A stretch of DNA of 64,000 nucleotides from NCBI GenBank assembly GCA_963705355.1, contig OY970070.1:434001-498000 (forward strand). Direction: 5' to 3'. Positions 50,634-59,621 of this stretch are shown one piece after another. Both the position numbers and the translations under genes were made by a program. This DNA is from COMBO-56-21 sp963705355. Lineage in GTDB: Archaea; Thermoplasmatota; Thermoplasmata; UBA10834. The notes under the pieces are model-generated. The model was given only the letters and a program-made list of their open reading frames with translations, was not told the origin of the DNA and did no database searches. Every line of letters begins with the position of its first letter. Position 1 is the stretch's first letter.

Positions 50634-52232
50634 ATGAACGGTTATCTCATCGCTCTGATCGTGTTGTCGGCGTATCTTTTCCTCGTCTATTTTCTTAAGA
50701 AGACTAAGTGGCTGGAAAAGCACAACATGAGCCTCATGGGTCCCATCATAATGTGGAGGACGCGCAAGGGAAGGGAGCTCATCGATCGCATAGCTTCGAA
50801 GAGGAGATTCTGGAACGCGTACGGACAAGTGGCCCTCTGGATATGCGCCGGCTCGATGCTTCTCATCATGACCCTCCTCATCTGGGAGGCGACCATCGTG
50901 CCCCAGGTGAAGAAAGCGCCGTCGCCCGAGCTGCTCCTGGGCATCCCTGGAATCAACCCCGTCATCCCGCTCGGGTATGGCGTGCTCGCTCTCGTGGTCG
51001 CAATCGTGGTTCACGAGATGAGCCACGGGATCCTGACAAGGGTCGGCCAAATGAAGGTGCAATCGCTGGGGCTGCTCTTTCTTGTATTTCCAATCGGAGC
51101 ATTCGTCGAGCCAGATGAGAAGGAGCTCCAGAGTACCACTCGCAGCCGGCGATCGAAGGTGTTCGCAGTCGGACCCGCAAGCAACATCGTTCTTGCACTC
51201 GTCATGCTACTTCTCTTCTCTGCGGTCATGATGTCCTCCGTCGAGCCATCCCGGGACGGCGCTCTGGCTGTGGGTGTTGTTGACGGCTCACCGATTCAAA
51301 GAGCGGGGGTTTCGCCAACCAGCGTCATCGTTTCCGTTGGAGGAATGGAGATCAAGGACGCAACGGATCTGGAAAACAGAGCCTCTCCGAGCCCGGGCTC
51401 AACAGTCGAAGTCCAATACTATTACAAAGGGGAGTTGGTCCGGGCGAATGTGACTGACGGTGTCGTCGTCGCATACATCGTGAATGACTTCGCAGCGGAC
51501 AAGGCCGGTCTTGAGACGGGGATGGTGCTCATCAAAGTCAACGATTCCAATGTGACGAACACAGAAGCCCTGTCCGATATCATGGCGGTCACTCACGCGA
51601 GCCAGATTGTCAACATCTCCGTCATGAGCTACAGCAGTTCCGCTGGGGGATTCGTTCCGAACAGCAGCGTCAGTCGCATCACACTCTCTGACAAGTGGGC
51701 CTACTACGACAAATACGACCCGAACAACAACAAGGAGACCTACAGGGGCGTTGGATATCTCGGAGGCGGGTTCCTGAACTTGGGCGTTCGGAATGAGAAC
51801 GTCTCCTACTACTCGGGTGTGCTGTCGAACCCGTTCGGGGAGGACAAGAACCTGAACGATTTCTCGCGTTCCTGGCTGAGACTGGTCGCGCTTCCGTTCC
51901 TGGACCTCGCGCCGCTCAGATCGCCAGTCACAGACCTATACCATCCCGCAGGAGGCCTTGCATGGATGCCGGATTCCGCTTTCTGGCTTCTGACCAACTC
52001 TCTCTACTGGATCTTCTGGCTGAACCTCATGGTGGGTCTGACCAACGTCCTTCCTGCGGTGCCTCTGGACGGAGGCTACATCTTCAGGGACGCGCTTGAC
52101 TACCTCCTCGAGAAGACTGGCAGGACCTACAGCAAGGAGCAGAAAGATCAGATCGTCGGCGGAGTGACTCTGACAATCGCGCTGTTCGTGCTCAGCCTGA
52201 TAGTCTGGCAGCTGGTCGGGCCTGCGCTGTGA
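50634..52232 (+). CDS. Site-2 protease family intramembrane zinc metalloprotease with PDZ domains
   Basis: A 532-residue M50-like protease. The N-terminal TM region carries VVHEMSHGIL (HExxH zinc ligands, about residue 128). Two PDZ-like segments lie between (about 205-270 and 275-350). The third ligand is in NVLPAVPLDGGYIF (NxxPxxxLDG) near residue 477, in the last TM pair. Such proteases cut TM substrates in regulated proteolysis. A segment after the second PDZ (about 350-440) is polar and extracellular. Monocistronic. Confidence 0.93.
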   Translation: MNGYLIALIVLSAYLFLVYFLKKTKWLEKHNMSLMGPIIMWRTRKGRELIDRIASKRRFWNAYGQVALWICAGSMLLIMTLLIWEATIVPQVKKAPSPELLLGIPGINPVIPLGYGVLALVVAIVVHEMSHGILTRVGQMKVQSLGLLFLVFPIGAFVEPDEKELQSTTRSRRSKVFAVGPASNIVLALVMLLLFSAVMMSSVEPSRDGALAVGVVDGSPIQRAGVSPTSVIVSVGGMEIKDATDLENRASPSPGSTVEVQYYYKGELVRANVTDGVVVAYIVNDFAADKAGLETGMVLIKVNDSNVTNTEALSDIMAVTHASQIVNISVMSYSSSAGGFVPNSSVSRITLSDKWAYYDKYDPNNNKETYRGVGYLGGGFLNLGVRNENVSYYSGVLSNPFGEDKNLNDFSRSWLRLVALPFLDLAPLRSPVTDLYHPAGGLAWMPDSAFWLLTNSLYWIFWLNLMVGLTNVLPAVPLDGGYIFRDALDYLLEKTGRTYSKEQKDQIVGGVTLTIALFVLSLIVWQLVGPAL

Positions 52233-52278
52233 ACCCAGAAAGCGTTATATTATCCAATCTGTTACCAATTCAGATGCA

Positions 52279-52854
52279 ATGTTCTCGCCACAGAAGGACA
52301 TGAAGGAGCTCGTGCTCGAGATACTCAAGAAAGACCCCATGTCCATCAGCGGGGTCTGCAGAGAACTGGCTTCGAAAGGGGTCAAGCTGCACAGGTTGGA
52401 GTTGACGGGCTATCTCAAGGCACTTGCGGACATGAATGTCCTCAAGGAGAAGGACATCAAGCCCTCGAAGGTCTTCTCCCTGTCAGCGTCCAGAGACAAG
52501 AACCTGTATGAGCTCATCGGAGAGGACTGCTCGGCGATGGCCAAAACCCCCGACGAGAGAGCGACACTCGCCGCATACTGCCTTCAGAAGCTGTTCAAGC
52601 GGGCTGTCTTCGATGTGGAGGTGAGGCGATGCGGCGTGGAAGGCGTCGTCGAGGGCAGGAAGGCGACCCCTGAGGAACGCTCCGAAGCGAAGGCGATCCT
52701 CTCGCGTATGGGCTACAAGATACCCAACAGCGACATACCGACGGTCGTGGAGAAGGATTTGGAGCGCGAGTTCATGCAGGTCTTGGCAGACGTCGTCGTC
52801 GAGAGGTTCAACGCGAGGGCGTACCTCAAGGAGACGACTCAGCTGAGGCTCTGA
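52279..52854 (+). CDS. Winged-helix domain protein, unknown
   Basis: A 191-residue protein. The N-terminal 70 residues look like a winged helix-turn-helix (PMSISGVCRELASKG, then HRLELTGYLKALADMNVL). The rest is helical and charged with a basic patch (GVVEGRKATPEERSEAKAILSRMG). It may be an archaeal DNA-binding regulator. No known family recognised beyond wHTH. It sits 47 nt downstream of the protease and 32 nt upstream of the PurM-like gene. Confidence 0.7.
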   Translation: MFSPQKDMKELVLEILKKDPMSISGVCRELASKGVKLHRLELTGYLKALADMNVLKEKDIKPSKVFSLSASRDKNLYELIGEDCSAMAKTPDERATLAAYCLQKLFKRAVFDVEVRRCGVEGVVEGRKATPEERSEAKAILSRMGYKIPNSDIPTVVEKDLEREFMQVLADVVVERFNARAYLKETTQLRL

Positions 52855-52885
52855 GGGAGCATGTATTTATCCGACTGATTCGGAT

Positions 52886-53866
52886 TTGGTTGCCGTGAAG
52901 CTGGAGGAACTCGTCAGGGATATCAGGGCGTACAGGGGCGTTGTCAGAAAAGGTCCCATCACCAACGTCGCCGCTGGCCTCATCCCGATCCAGAGCGAGG
53001 ATGTGCTTGCGGCCTATGGCGAGGACGCAGCCGTGATCAAGTGCGGGCGCGAGATCCTTCTCATGGCTGCCGATGGCATCCTACAAGATCTGGTCCACAG
53101 GAATCCCTTCTGGGCGGGGTACTGCGCAGTGCTCGTGAACGTGAACGACATCGCTGCGATGGGCGGCCAGTCAATCGCCATGGTGAATGTTCTTTCGTGC
53201 TCGCACGAAGAGGTCAGGGCGAGGATCGTCGAGGGCATGAGAGCCGCGTGCGACAAGTTCGGAGTGCCTATGGTCGGCGGGCATCTTCATCCCGACACGA
53301 CATACTCCGCGGTTGATGTCGCCATACTGGGCAAGACGGACCGGTCTCGGCTCGTTCTTAGCAGCGGGGCGGGGCAGGGGGAGCCGATTGTCTTCGCCAT
53401 GGACCTGGACGGGCAGTTCACTGAGGGAGTCCCCTACTCGTGGGACACTACTTCGAAGAAGAGCAAGGAGGTCGTGCGGAGACAGCTCCGCACGATGAAC
53501 AAGATCGCCCCCTACCTCACCGCTGGCAAGGACATCAGCAATCCAGGTGCGCTTGGCACGCTCGGCATGCTTCTCGAGGCGAGCGGAAAGGGGTGCGTCG
53601 TTGATGTGTCCAAGATCCCGAGGCCGAAAGGCGTTGATCTTCTTCAGTGGCTCACGGCCTACCAGGGATGCGGGTTCGTCGTGACGTGCAGAGAGGCCCG
53701 CACGAAGCTGGTCATCGACGAGTTCGCCAGGTCCGATATCACGGCGGAAGTTTGCGGGACTGTCACCAAGGGAAGCGTATTCGAGCTCGAGCTGGACGGC
53801 GACAAGCGAGTACTTTTCGATTTCAGCAAGGACACGCTCGGATGCGCACCTCCACAAAAGCTATGA
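52886..53866 (+). CDS. PurM/SelD/HypE-superfamily (AIR synthase-related) protein
   Basis: A 326-residue protein with the AIR-synthase fold: EDAAVIKCG with Asp metal ligands, FWAGYCAVLVNVNDIAAMGGQSI and VPMVGGHLHPDT in the N-terminal ATP-binding half, and NPGALGTLGMLLEASGKG in the C-terminal half. It resembles the methanogenesis-marker-2/DUF4346-neighbour group rather than PurM, SelD or HypE, and its substrate is unknown. It starts at TTG 52886 or GTG 52895. A hairpin lies just after its stop. Confidence 0.85.
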   Translation: MVAVKLEELVRDIRAYRGVVRKGPITNVAAGLIPIQSEDVLAAYGEDAAVIKCGREILLMAADGILQDLVHRNPFWAGYCAVLVNVNDIAAMGGQSIAMVNVLSCSHEEVRARIVEGMRAACDKFGVPMVGGHLHPDTTYSAVDVAILGKTDRSRLVLSSGAGQGEPIVFAMDLDGQFTEGVPYSWDTTSKKSKEVVRRQLRTMNKIAPYLTAGKDISNPGALGTLGMLLEASGKGCVVDVSKIPRPKGVDLLQWLTAYQGCGFVVTCREARTKLVIDEFARSDITAEVCGTVTKGSVFELELDGDKRVLFDFSKDTLGCAPPQKL

Positions 53867-53869
53867 AGC

Positions 53870-53992
53870 CGCTCTCGTTATGGATGTTCGAGAGCGAGAA
53901 ACACGGCAACACAGCGGTTGGCAACCGATCCCAGAGGGCGCCTAAACGCTGGGGTAGGTTGAGCTAGTAAAAGGGGACTGTCACGCTGCGGC
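53870..53992 (+). other. Cluster of hairpins downstream of the PurM-like gene; possible structured RNA
   Basis: Four consecutive inverted repeats lie in about 120 nt: CGCTCTCG/CGAGAGCG (53870-53877 and 53889-53896), CGGTT-GGC-AACCG (53915-53927), CCCAG/CTGGG (53930-53934 and 53949-53953) and GGGG/CCCC further on. The first could be the gene's terminator but has no T-tract. ACA trinucleotides follow the first stem. A structured small RNA is possible; no known family is recognised. Confidence 0.35.
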
Positions 53993-54093
53993 CCCCACCG
54001 TGCTCGACTCTCTCTTTTGATTAATGTTGCATTCTGCATGGACGTTCCTCGCCATCAATCTTCAAATAGAACTGCCGACGATATGATTCATCG

Positions 54094-54297
54094 ATGACGA
54101 AGTGTCCTTCGTGCGCCATGGAAATGGAGAACGGATTCGTGGGAGTAGAATCCAACGAGTTCACACCACCGGCATGGTTCAAGCAGAAGACGGTCCTCAA
54201 GACGGGCGGCGAAAAACTGGCCTCAAGATGGGAAGGATTCCACTACTTCGAGGGCCAACGCTGCGCTGGCTGCAGAACGATATCATTCAAGTACTAG
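54094..54297 (+). CDS. Small zinc-ribbon protein (DUF6487/PF20097-like)
   Basis: A 67-residue protein with CPSCAMEM at the start and CAGCRTISFKY at the end, a split zinc ribbon, around a GFVGVES and WFKQ core. This matches a small bacterial/archaeal zinc-binding family; function unknown. Followed by the 3' end of the oppositely transcribed SRP RNA. Confidence 0.8.
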   Translation: MTKCPSCAMEMENGFVGVESNEFTPPAWFKQKTVLKTGGEKLASRWEGFHYFEGQRCAGCRTISFKY

Positions 54298-54325
54298 CTG
54301 GGCGCATGCAGAGATGAAGAGAAGT

Positions 54326-54634
54326 GCTAGGCCACTGAGGTTGCCGGCCTCTCCTGCGTCGGCTACCCAGAAACCTTCTCGGCCCCGCTTCCCGGTGAGC
54401 GTTGAGAGTTCGCGGTAAGGCTGCTCCCGTCAGGGCCTGACCCGATCTCCGCAACGAAGGCAAGCGACCCCGCCCTCCAGCTGGATCACAGAGCCACCTT
54501 CAACCCCATCGGACAGAGCCTCACAGTTGGGATCTGGACCGGCGCCGGTTCGGTTGCGACGTCCCCAGCTGTCACCCCCACTAACGACGGTTTTGGTGTA
54601 CAAGGACACGCCGAACGTCCCGGTCAAGCCTAGC
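54326..54634 (-). ncRNA. Archaeal signal recognition particle 7S RNA
   Basis: On the reverse strand the RNA begins GCTAGGC (5' at 54634) and ends GCCTAGC (54326), which pair to form helix 1. The helix-8 signature GGGTCAGGCCCTGACGGGAGCAGCC-type segment (about 54419-54442) is the SRP54-binding loop region seen in all SRP RNAs. A TATA box sits 25 nt upstream. The length of about 309 nt fits archaeal 7S RNA. Its partner SRP54 is encoded about 5 kb away. A coding reading of the same strand has no protein-like features. Confidence 0.93.
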
Positions 54635-54655
54635 GTTGTTGCCATGGAAGGGCCA

Positions 54656-54664
54656 CTATAAAAG
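54656..54664 (-). promoter_or_regulatory. TATA box of the SRP RNA gene
   Basis: The reverse strand reads CTTTTATAG, centred about 26 nt upstream of the inferred RNA 5' end at 54634. Confidence 0.7.
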
Positions 54665-54804
54665 AGGTTTGCATGCAGGCACATCTCGGACGATCAGGTC
54701 CGAGACATTCTAAACCGACAAGCGTTATATACCGCCTTCGTTAGAGGAGAGCTCGTGTAGTGAGCTGCAGCAGATTGAATATCGAGATCTGACCTTACAG
54801 CATC

Positions 54805-55455
54805 ATGGACGTATGGTCGTCACTCTGGGGACTGGACAGATCTGTGTTCAAGACGCTCAACCTTGCTGGCACGAACACAATTCTTGACGTCGTCATGGTG
54901 GTCTTCACGATCCTAGGAGCCATCTACGTCATTGCGCTGTTGTCCATCCCTCTTTGGTACTGCGGAAAGAAGGACCAGGCGTTCGACCTGATCGTTCTTG
55001 TTATTGTCGTTTCCGTCCTGGCTGCATTGATCAAACTCGTTGTCGGGCGTGAACGGCCGTATGAAGTCATGTCTGGTGTGAACGCAGTCTCTTTCGGGGG
55101 TTTCTCTAGAGAGTCTGATTCGTCATTCCCCAGTGCGCATGCTGCGAGAGCGTTCGCTATGGCGGTGATCCTATCATACGGTGTGCCCCGACTGCGCGCT
55201 CTTGCTTTGATAGGAACCGCAGTCATGATAGGCATAAGCAGGATCTATCTTGGAGTCCATTGGCCGTCCGATGTCTTGGCGGGAGCATTGGTTGGAGCGG
55301 CTGCCGCCCTCACCATTATCAAGATCGGCAAAGTGCAAGGACTCTACTCCCGGTGCCGCCAGAGGACTATCTCTGCAATCGAAGTTGCGCTCTCTAGGAT
55401 TCACAAATTCAGGCGCATGCGTCAGCTTGACGCACCCTTGCCCAATTCTATCTAG
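54805..55455 (+). CDS. PAP2-superfamily membrane phosphatase
   Basis: A 216-residue protein with about five or six TM helices and the three phosphatase motifs: KLVVGRERP, PSAH (usually PSGH), and SRIYLGVHWPSD. It dephosphorylates a lipid pyrophosphate or phosphatidate, perhaps dolichyl/undecaprenyl-type carriers. A TTATATA at about 54725-54731 is the likely TATA box; its leader would be about 50 nt. Basic C-terminus. Substrate not determinable. Confidence 0.9.
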   Translation: MDVWSSLWGLDRSVFKTLNLAGTNTILDVVMVVFTILGAIYVIALLSIPLWYCGKKDQAFDLIVLVIVVSVLAALIKLVVGRERPYEVMSGVNAVSFGGFSRESDSSFPSAHAARAFAMAVILSYGVPRLRALALIGTAVMIGISRIYLGVHWPSDVLAGALVGAAAALTIIKIGKVQGLYSRCRQRTISAIEVALSRIHKFRRMRQLDAPLPNSI

Positions 55456-55741
55456 TGATCTCGAACGGTTTCTGCAATCCTTGGATGCCCAGATGAGGCA
55501 GATTGCAATTTCGTCCTCCACTTGTTCATGTAACCATTGTATGCCGCGTGCAACCGTTTGTCATTGAGCGCGTCAGTGCACTTCGCTCGAGGAAAGCTTG
55601 GGAGTTTCTGGGCATGGCGAGATGTCAGTTGGCAATGCCTCTGAACCTCTGCGTTGTTTTGCTCTCATTTCTTTGTTGAAAGGTCGCGCGAGCATTTTAT
55701 ACGCCAGCCGCATACGATGTTGGACAGGCGGATTCGAGCAC

Positions 55742-56344
55742 ATGCAGCATAGAGGAGGACCTTTGCAGCAGATGGCGCAGAATGGTCAGGGACGTCCATC
55801 GTGGACCGTCGCTACCGTTGCGCTTTCTCTGGTCATGACAGTGTCTGTGAGTCTTGCCATGGGACTCGCCGCCGCACAAGGCGAGACGGGTGGCGAAGAC
55901 AATTTTCCTCGATACTGGCAGATTCACGCAGCGTTGCTGACCGCCGGCACCGCATGCATCGTCGCATCGTATGTCGCCCTTTGGCTCAAGATACTGGGAA
56001 AGCTTGAGGGGCTGGGGCTTCCGGCGATCGCCACACGCATTTCGAGGCTCTGGTACAGATTCCACATCTATCTGGGGGTCCTCGGCGTCGGTCTGTCCGT
56101 CGCAGGAGTCGTCTTCGGCTACTTGATGGTCCAATGGGCCTACGGCGGGCCGCATCTCAGAATCATTCACTCGTACATCGGGATTGCCACAGGAGCAATC
56201 ATCTCCATCCCTCTAATCACGGGCTTCGTGTCGAGGGTAATGAAAAGGGGAAGGACTGCGATTAGATGGTGGCACGTGGTGCTGGGCCTAGTGGGCATCG
56301 GCATGATGGTCCTAGGGACTTACTCTGGATGGGCTCTCGAGTGA
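55742..56344 (+). CDS. Cytochrome b561-like membrane protein
   Basis: A protein of about 200 residues with five TM helices. Four helices begin near conserved His residues: QIHAALLTAG, RFHIYLGVLG, RIIHSYIGIATG and RWWHVVLGLVG, as in b561-type transmembrane cytochromes that bind two haems through paired His. The first TM has a signal-like end (LAAAQG). Heme binding is inferred. The start is ATG 55742, about 45 nt after a TTTTATA box. No redox partner gene is adjacent. Confidence 0.65.
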   Translation: MQHRGGPLQQMAQNGQGRPSWTVATVALSLVMTVSVSLAMGLAAAQGETGGEDNFPRYWQIHAALLTAGTACIVASYVALWLKILGKLEGLGLPAIATRISRLWYRFHIYLGVLGVGLSVAGVVFGYLMVQWAYGGPHLRIIHSYIGIATGAIISIPLITGFVSRVMKRGRTAIRWWHVVLGLVGIGMMVLGTYSGWALE

Positions 56345-56379
56345 CATGTCTTGGACCATGGGTCTGCATGGACCGGGAA

Positions 56380-56670
56380 TCAATCTGACGAATCCTTGAA
56401 GTAGTATCCGCATGGCTGGTGTATTTGCTCCGCTTCTGTTCTTGGATACTTCCTGCACTGCGGAGGTCTGATCGGGTATATTCTACATTCGAAGGAGTTC
56501 GTGTTGCCCTCGACGACCTTGAGAAAAGGGCATTCGAACAGGAACTTGCAGCAGGCGCCGCATCGGTTGCACTCTCCGTCTCTTCTCCTGTCCACTGGAA
56601 ATACCAAGCTCGTGAAAAATCTCGTGATCTTGCCGTCGAATGGACCATTTGCCGTTTCAGGCACCACCAT
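56380..56670 (-). CDS. YkgJ-family cysteine-cluster protein
   Basis: A protein of about 96 residues with ECNRCGACCKF, CPFL, FECRIYPIRPPQCRKYPRT and a final CGYYF, the YkgJ/CxxCxxCC cysteine pattern believed to bind an Fe-S cluster or zinc. Start placed at ATG 56670; an upstream ATG at 56790 would overlap the preceding gene by 65 nt and lacks conserved sequence. Function unknown. Downstream of the small membrane protein, same strand. Confidence 0.8.
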   Translation of the reverse strand: MVVPETANGPFDGKITRFFTSLVFPVDRRRDGECNRCGACCKFLFECPFLKVVEGNTNSFECRIYPIRPPQCRKYPRTEAEQIHQPCGYYFKDSSD

Positions 56671-56725
56671 TTCTCCCCGCTGCGCGGTCGCTCTGCTATT
56701 CTCGCTGTCTTCTCCGAGGTGGAGC

Positions 56726-56953
56726 TCAAGCCCTTTTGTTCTGCACGCTCTTTCGATCGTCGAGATAGATGGAGATAGGGATGTATCCAAAGACGAACAT
56801 GAAAGAAAGCAGTATCAACACCATGACGAGTGGGAATCCCGTCACAGTCGCGTTGTATGCGGCGTTACCCAGGGTGGCAATGATCCCCGCGATGCCGAGC
56901 AACCCGAGAACGATCACCGAGATACCGAGGTACAGCAAGTTGCTATTCGCCAT
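56726..56953 (-). CDS. Small two-TM membrane protein, unknown
   Basis: A 75-residue protein with two TM helices (LLYLGISVIVLGLLGIAGIIATL, about 5-28; FPLVMVLILLSFMFVFGYIPI, about 40-61) and a charged C-terminus. Resembles small archaeal membrane proteins of unknown role. Probably co-transcribed with the YkgJ gene. Confidence 0.65.
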   Translation of the reverse strand: MANSNLLYLGISVIVLGLLGIAGIIATLGNAAYNATVTGFPLVMVLILLSFMFVFGYIPISIYLDDRKSVQNKRA

Positions 56954-57055
56954 GCATTATCCCGATTGCGATTGACCGACTCCTATTTCAAATCTTCCAG
57001 AATCATTCGTTTTCTTAGTGTCATTCTTCCCACGGTCTTTCCTCGGGAATCAAGG

Positions 57056-57127
57056 TGGACCCTGTGGGATTTGAACCCACGGCCTCTTCCTTGCGAAGGA
57101 AGCGATCTTCCACTGATCTAAGGGCCC
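57056..57127 (-). tRNA. tRNA-Ala (anticodon CGC)
   Basis: The reverse strand folds with acceptor GGGCCCT/AGGGTCC, including the G3:U70 wobble pair that identifies alanine tRNAs. The anticodon stem CTTCC/GGAAG has loop TTCGCAA, giving CGC (decodes GCG). T arm GTGGG/CCCAC with TTCAAAT. It is 72 nt, discriminator A, CCA not encoded. Confidence 0.97.
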
Positions 57128-57169
57128 GTCTGGCGGTGCTGAGATGGCGGGTGGTATTTCTAACTTTGC

Positions 57170-58507
57170 TCACGAAACAATCTTGAGGATGTGGTCGACA
57201 GTAGCCCCTGTGGTCCCGAGGTACGCTCTCGGGTCCAGGGCGGCGTCAATCTCCTTTTCCGATAGCCGCGCCCTGACCTCCTTGTTCCCCATCAAATAGC
57301 TCTTGAAGTCCTCGCACGCTCGCTGCGACTCCATGCTGCATCTCCTGATCAGCTCGTGAGCTTCCTGGCGTCCCATTCCCTTGCCGACAAGCGCCAACAG
57401 AACGGACTCCGCCATTATGACGCTGCCGGCCTTCGCGAGGTTTCTCTCGATCTGGGCGGCATTGACAACAAGGCTGGCGAACAGCCTGTCCATCTTCGCG
57501 AGGATGTCATCTAGGAGTATGAAGGAGTGAGGGACAAAGAACCGTTCCGCCGATGAGTTCGTGAGATCCCGCTCGTGCCACAGGATCGCGCTCTCATAGG
57601 CCGGCGGCATGAACCCCCTCACAATCCTGGCGAGACCGCACACGTTCTCCGCCGTGACAGGGTTACGCTTGTGCGCCATGGTCGAGCTGCCCACCTGCAC
57701 GCTCTCGTCGAAGAACTCGGAGACCTCGTTGATCTCTCCTCTTTGCAGGTTCCTGACCTCGGTCGCGAACTTCTCGACCGAGGTTGCGATGTTAGCCAGT
57801 ACGGACATCATCTCCACATATCTATCTCGTGCGACTATCTGCGTCGGACTCTCCTCGATCCCAAGCCCGAGCTGTTCCATAACGAGCTTCTGGATCTCGA
57901 CTGCCTTTGGCCCGAACCCTGCACCAGTGCCAACAGCGCCGCTCATCTTTCCTACCAGTATGCGCGGCCCGCACTCCCTGAGCCTGAGCTGGTGCCTGTG
58001 GACTTCGAGAGCATAGTTGGCGAGCTTCAGGCCCAGCGTGATGGGCAAAGCGTATTGTCCGTGGGTTCTGCCAAGCATGACGGTGTCCCTGTGCTCCTTC
58101 GCGCGCTTCGCGAGCGTCTTCTTGAGCGTATCGAGGTCCCCGTCGACTATCCTGATTGCGTCCTTGAGCTGGAGAGCGGCTCCGGTGTCCAGTATGTCGT
58201 TCGAGGTCGCCCCGACGTGGACGAACTTGCCGCTCTCACCGCACTGCTCGCTGAGCGCCCTGATGATCGCCGTGATCTCGTGATTGATCTTCAGGTCGAT
58301 CTCGCGGACGTGGTCGAGCTTGACGTAGCGGGTCGTGGCGGTCTTCTTGATGATGTCAGCGTGCTCCTGCTTGATGTTGCCGACCTTGGCCTGCGCCTGC
58401 GCCAAGGTAGCTTCGACGTCCAAGAGCTTCTGGAGCCGGGTCTCCTCGTCGAAAACGGCCTTCATCTCCGGACGTCCGTACCTGAAATCGAGCGGGCAGA
58501 CTGGCAT
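57170..58507 (-). CDS. purB: Adenylosuccinate lyase
   Basis: A 445-residue PurB, full length. It cleaves SAICAR and adenylosuccinate in purine synthesis. The superfamily signature is SSTMAHKRNPVTAENV; ATSNDILDTG and LGRTHGQYALPITLGLK supply other active-site residues. It is followed by the tRNA-Ala gene 43 nt downstream, same strand. Confidence 0.96.
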   Translation of the reverse strand: MPVCPLDFRYGRPEMKAVFDEETRLQKLLDVEATLAQAQAKVGNIKQEHADIIKKTATTRYVKLDHVREIDLKINHEITAIIRALSEQCGESGKFVHVGATSNDILDTGAALQLKDAIRIVDGDLDTLKKTLAKRAKEHRDTVMLGRTHGQYALPITLGLKLANYALEVHRHQLRLRECGPRILVGKMSGAVGTGAGFGPKAVEIQKLVMEQLGLGIEESPTQIVARDRYVEMMSVLANIATSVEKFATEVRNLQRGEINEVSEFFDESVQVGSSTMAHKRNPVTAENVCGLARIVRGFMPPAYESAILWHERDLTNSSAERFFVPHSFILLDDILAKMDRLFASLVVNAAQIERNLAKAGSVIMAESVLLALVGKGMGRQEAHELIRRCSMESQRACEDFKSYLMGNKEVRARLSEKEIDAALDPRAYLGTTGATVDHILKIVS

Positions 58508-58614
58508 CTGGGCACTCCCCTCAGTAGATGTCTGTACGCCAATTAATCCTTTCGTGAGTGCCTCGGCTTGCTTATCAGGGGTGATAACCTGACGGTAATC
58601 AGCTTAAATGCGGC

Positions 58615-59004
58615 ATGGCCTCAGATAAGCTGAGCGCAATGACTCCGGAGCACAAGACGAAGGATGTTTCGCGCCTTCTGGCTGATGACTACTCCCAGAA
58701 GATACTCGTCAGCACGTACACATCCGCGATGTCCGCCCAGCGGCTCAGCAGGGCTTGTCAGATCCCCATAGCTGCATGCTACCGCAGGATCCATGAGCTC
58801 GAGAGCGTCGGGTTGATAGGCGTGGACAGGGAGAAGGAAGTCTACAAGGGCAGGAAGGTCAGGCTGTACAGGTGCCGCCTGCGCTCAGCGACCATCCGAT
58901 TCCTGAACGGCAGGTTCGTCGTCAGATACGAGACGGAACCGGAGAACGGCCAGGGAGAAGTCCCACCTGCCGTCGACGCGGGCGCGCCCGCACCTGCGCA
59001 GTAG
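58615..59004 (+). CDS. Winged-helix transcriptional regulator (ArsR-like)
   Basis: A protein of about 129 residues with a wHTH: ILVSTYTSAMSAQRLSRACQIPIAACYRRIHELESVGLI, then a wing with KVYKGRKVRLYRCRL. The C-terminal 40 residues are Pro/Ala/Glu-rich. A CTTAAATG box at 58602 suggests the mRNA begins near 58630, so the true start may be the ATG at 58639. The recognition helix PIAACYRRI recurs in the gene at 63782, a paralogue. Target unknown. Confidence 0.8.
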   Translation: MASDKLSAMTPEHKTKDVSRLLADDYSQKILVSTYTSAMSAQRLSRACQIPIAACYRRIHELESVGLIGVDREKEVYKGRKVRLYRCRLRSATIRFLNGRFVVRYETEPENGQGEVPPAVDAGAPAPAQ

Positions 59005-59018
59005 GCCGGCTCCCAGGA

Positions 59019-59621
59019 CTATCTTCTGTCCAGTTCGTTGTTGACCAGCGTGATGCAGTGGTCCGCATGGTAGCTTATCGGGCCTAGTGAGAGTTTCTTG
59101 GGCTCGTAGGTCATGAGTGTATCCTCTTCGGCCTTCGTGAGGTCCTGGTCATCCCCCAGGACGAACGTGGAGTCAGGTGCGAGGATCGCCGTCCTCACGT
59201 CCTCCCCGTCCTCCCTCAGATAGTACATCTTGGACTCCTTTGACACATTGGAGAGCACATCCCCGTAGCTGCGCTCTGATACGTAGATTCCAGGAGAACA
59301 TTTCCTCTCGCCCTCGCCCTTCTGGAGCAGGGCGTTCCTGATCAGCGCGGCGGTGCTCCGCTCGTCCGGGTTGAGGTACTTCACCTCGGAGCCGTTGATT
59401 CGAATGGTCTTGGGTGGGTTAGGCTCCCCAAGGAGCATCAACACGATCTCGACATCCCGGCGGATGCCATGGGACAGGAAGAACGCGGAGTTGACGCACC
59501 GGAGGAGGATGTCCAGCCTGCCGGTCGACCCGCACAGGTCGTCCAGCTTGAAATCGGCGGATGTTATGGCCCTGTGGCCCATGACGATGTATCTTCTCAC
59601 AATCTCACTATTCCTGCGCAA
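59019..59621 (-). CDS. trmY: tRNA (pseudouridine(54)-N(1))-methyltransferase TrmY
   Basis: A 200-residue SPOUT methyltransferase that converts pseudouridine-54 in archaeal tRNA to N1-methylpseudouridine. Conserved parts: GHRAITSADFKLDDLCGSTGRLDILLRCVNSAF, SHGIRRDVEIVLMLLG and LGDDQDLT. The start overlaps the SRP54 stop by 14 nt, so it is translationally coupled to srp54. Confidence 0.94.
   Translation of the reverse strand: MRRNSEIVRRYIVMGHRAITSADFKLDDLCGSTGRLDILLRCVNSAFFLSHGIRRDVEIVLMLLGEPNPPKTIRINGSEVKYLNPDERSTAALIRNALLQKGEGERKCSPGIYVSERSYGDVLSNVSKESKMYYLREDGEDVRTAILAPDSTFVLGDDQDLTKAEEDTLMTYEPKKLSLGPISYHADHCITLVNNELDRR

Noticed and set aside
54430..54684. An open reverse-strand frame of 84 codons
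   Set aside because: It lies within the SRP 7S RNA gene and its promoter; the RNA's helix 1 and helix 8 signature explain the sequence, and the translation has no protein-like character.
57575..58546. A 323-codon forward open frame
   Set aside because: It is antisense to purB and Leu/Arg/Asp-rich, a typical shadow of a GC-rich gene.
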